The notes beneath the pieces were generated by a model. That model was not told where the DNA came from. It did not search any database and was given only the letters and a program-made list of their open reading frames with translations. From Pseudomonadota bacterium (GTDB taxonomy: Bacteria > Myxococcota_A > Polyangia > Polyangiales > Polyangiaceae): DNA of 5,976 nucleotides. Location: contig JAEYOT010000069.1 of NCBI GenBank assembly GCA_023411445.1, positions 1 through 5,976 of the forward strand, given 5' to 3'. The position numbers and the translations under genes were made by a program. Positions within the stretch are counted from its first letter, which is position 1. Every line of letters begins with the position of its first letter. This document shows, one piece after another, positions 5,511 through 5,976 of the stretch.

Positions 5511-5976
5511 ATGAACACGAAGACGGGTCTTTTCGCTTGGGGGCTATTTCTCGCCTCGGGCGCGCTCACGGTGTCGTGCGGCGGCTCTGACGATGGCGGC
5601 GATGACGACAACACGAAAGCCGGCACCTCGAGTAAGGCCGGTAGCGGTGGCTCCGCCGGTAGCGGCGCTGGTGGCACGAGCAGCGGAGGCTCGGCGAGCA
5701 ACGGTGGCTCGAGCAACGGCGGTTCGAGCAGCGCGGCGGGCTCGAGCAGCGGCGGCTCCGCCAACAATGGCGGCTCTGCCAACAGTGGCGGATTTAGCGG
5801 CGGGGGGCGCCCGAACAACAACGGCGGCTTTGGCGGCCTGGGTGATTGCCCCGAAAGTCAGCCTGAAGAAGGCTCGGAGTGTCAGCTGCCGGGCTTCCGT
5901 GATTGTGAGTACGGCGCCATCACGTGCAACTGCCGCGGCCGTATGGGTGAGCGCGCGTGGGAGTGCGGAGAAGACG
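5511..5976 (+). CDS. Secreted lipoprotein with Gly/Ser/Asn-rich linker and small Cys-rich domain (3' end outside window)
   Basis: The first 155 residues are visible and the frame is open at the window edge. MNTKTGLFAWGLFLASGALTVSC is a lipoprotein signal peptide: Lys4, a hydrophobic core, and a lipobox-like LTVSC with Cys23 as the lipidation site; the following Gly-Gly-Ser-Asp suggests outer membrane or surface sorting, as far as such rules hold here. An acidic patch (DDGGDDD, 27-33) is followed by a linker of about 70 residues (37-109) made almost only of Gly, Ser, Asn and Ala. Residues 112-155 form a Cys-rich segment with Cys at 113, 124, 132, 139, 141 and 152, likely disulfide-bonded outside the cytoplasm. 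This layout is frequent among myxobacterial lipoproteins of unknown function; I do not recognise a specific activity. A strong ribosome site (AAGGG, spacing 8) supports the ATG. It is divergent from the peroxidase gene, and no link with it is evident. Confidence 0.8.
   Translation, partial: MNTKTGLFAWGLFLASGALTVSCGGSDDGGDDDNTKAGTSSKAGSGGSAGSGAGGTSSGGSASNGGSSNGGSSSAAGSSSGGSANNGGSANSGGFSGGGRPNNNGGFGGLGDCPESQPEEGSECQLPGFRDCEYGAITCNCRGRMGERAWECGED
5703..5801 (+). repeat. Imperfect 15-18 bp tandem repeats coding for the Gly-Gly-Ser linker
   Basis: Consecutive units begin GGYGGYTCG or GGCGGCTCY and encode GGSSN, GGSSS, AAGSSS, GGSANN, GGSANS and GGFSG. The units differ mainly at wobble positions and by Asn/Ser swaps, which suggests old duplication with later divergence under selection for an extended flexible linker. 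The reverse strand is open here as a Pro/Leu-rich frame only because of this repeat. Confidence 0.7.

Noticed and set aside
5486..5821. Open minus-strand frame of Pro/Leu-rich repeats opposite the lipoprotein gene
   Set aside because: It is the exact reverse of the Gly/Ser linker repeats; its regularity comes from the repeat, and its start and stop have no supporting signals.

Overview
The window is GC-rich DNA that most resembles a myxobacterium, probably of the Sorangium/Polyangium side (Myxococcota). This rests on three signs. Wobble positions are strongly GC-biased in every gene. There is a Hanks-type kinase with the HRDV(S/T)PxN catalytic loop common in that group. There is also a secreted lipoprotein with a long Gly/Ser/Asn linker followed by a small Cys-rich domain. 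The lineage is an inference; no rRNA gene is present to confirm it.

Layout. Five genes lie head to tail on the minus strand, in transcription order: a glutathione peroxidase (5319-4837), a MocR-type GntR/aminotransferase regulator (4752-3319), a soluble Ser/Thr protein kinase (3263-2301), feoA (2194-1916) and feoB (1899 to beyond base 1, C-terminus cut off by the window edge). A lipoprotein gene (5511 to beyond 5976) is divergent on the plus strand and is cut off at the right edge. The two strands are separated by a 191-bp intergenic region (5320-5510). No tRNA, rRNA, insertion sequence, CRISPR array or attachment site was seen.

How the genes work together. FeoA and FeoB form the ferrous iron importer and are 17 bp apart. 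The 106-bp gap in front of feoA is the only AT-rich island in the window. It holds a Fur-box-like sequence, a sigma-70-like promoter and a perfect 8-4-8 inverted repeat, so the importer very likely has its own iron-controlled promoter even though the kinase gene lies just upstream on the same strand. The MocR regulator has three copies of a TGTACTGGTY half-site in the short gap between it and the peroxidase gene, which points to autoregulation. The peroxidase (peroxide detoxification) next to iron import fits a loose iron/redox theme, but a direct functional link of the kinase or the MocR regulator to Feo is only a hypothesis.

Most of the window is well explained by known families. The items most worth a second look are the compact control region of feoA, the half-site cluster in front of the MocR gene, and the kinase placed directly before feoAB. 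I did not find convincing evidence of a wholly new system.
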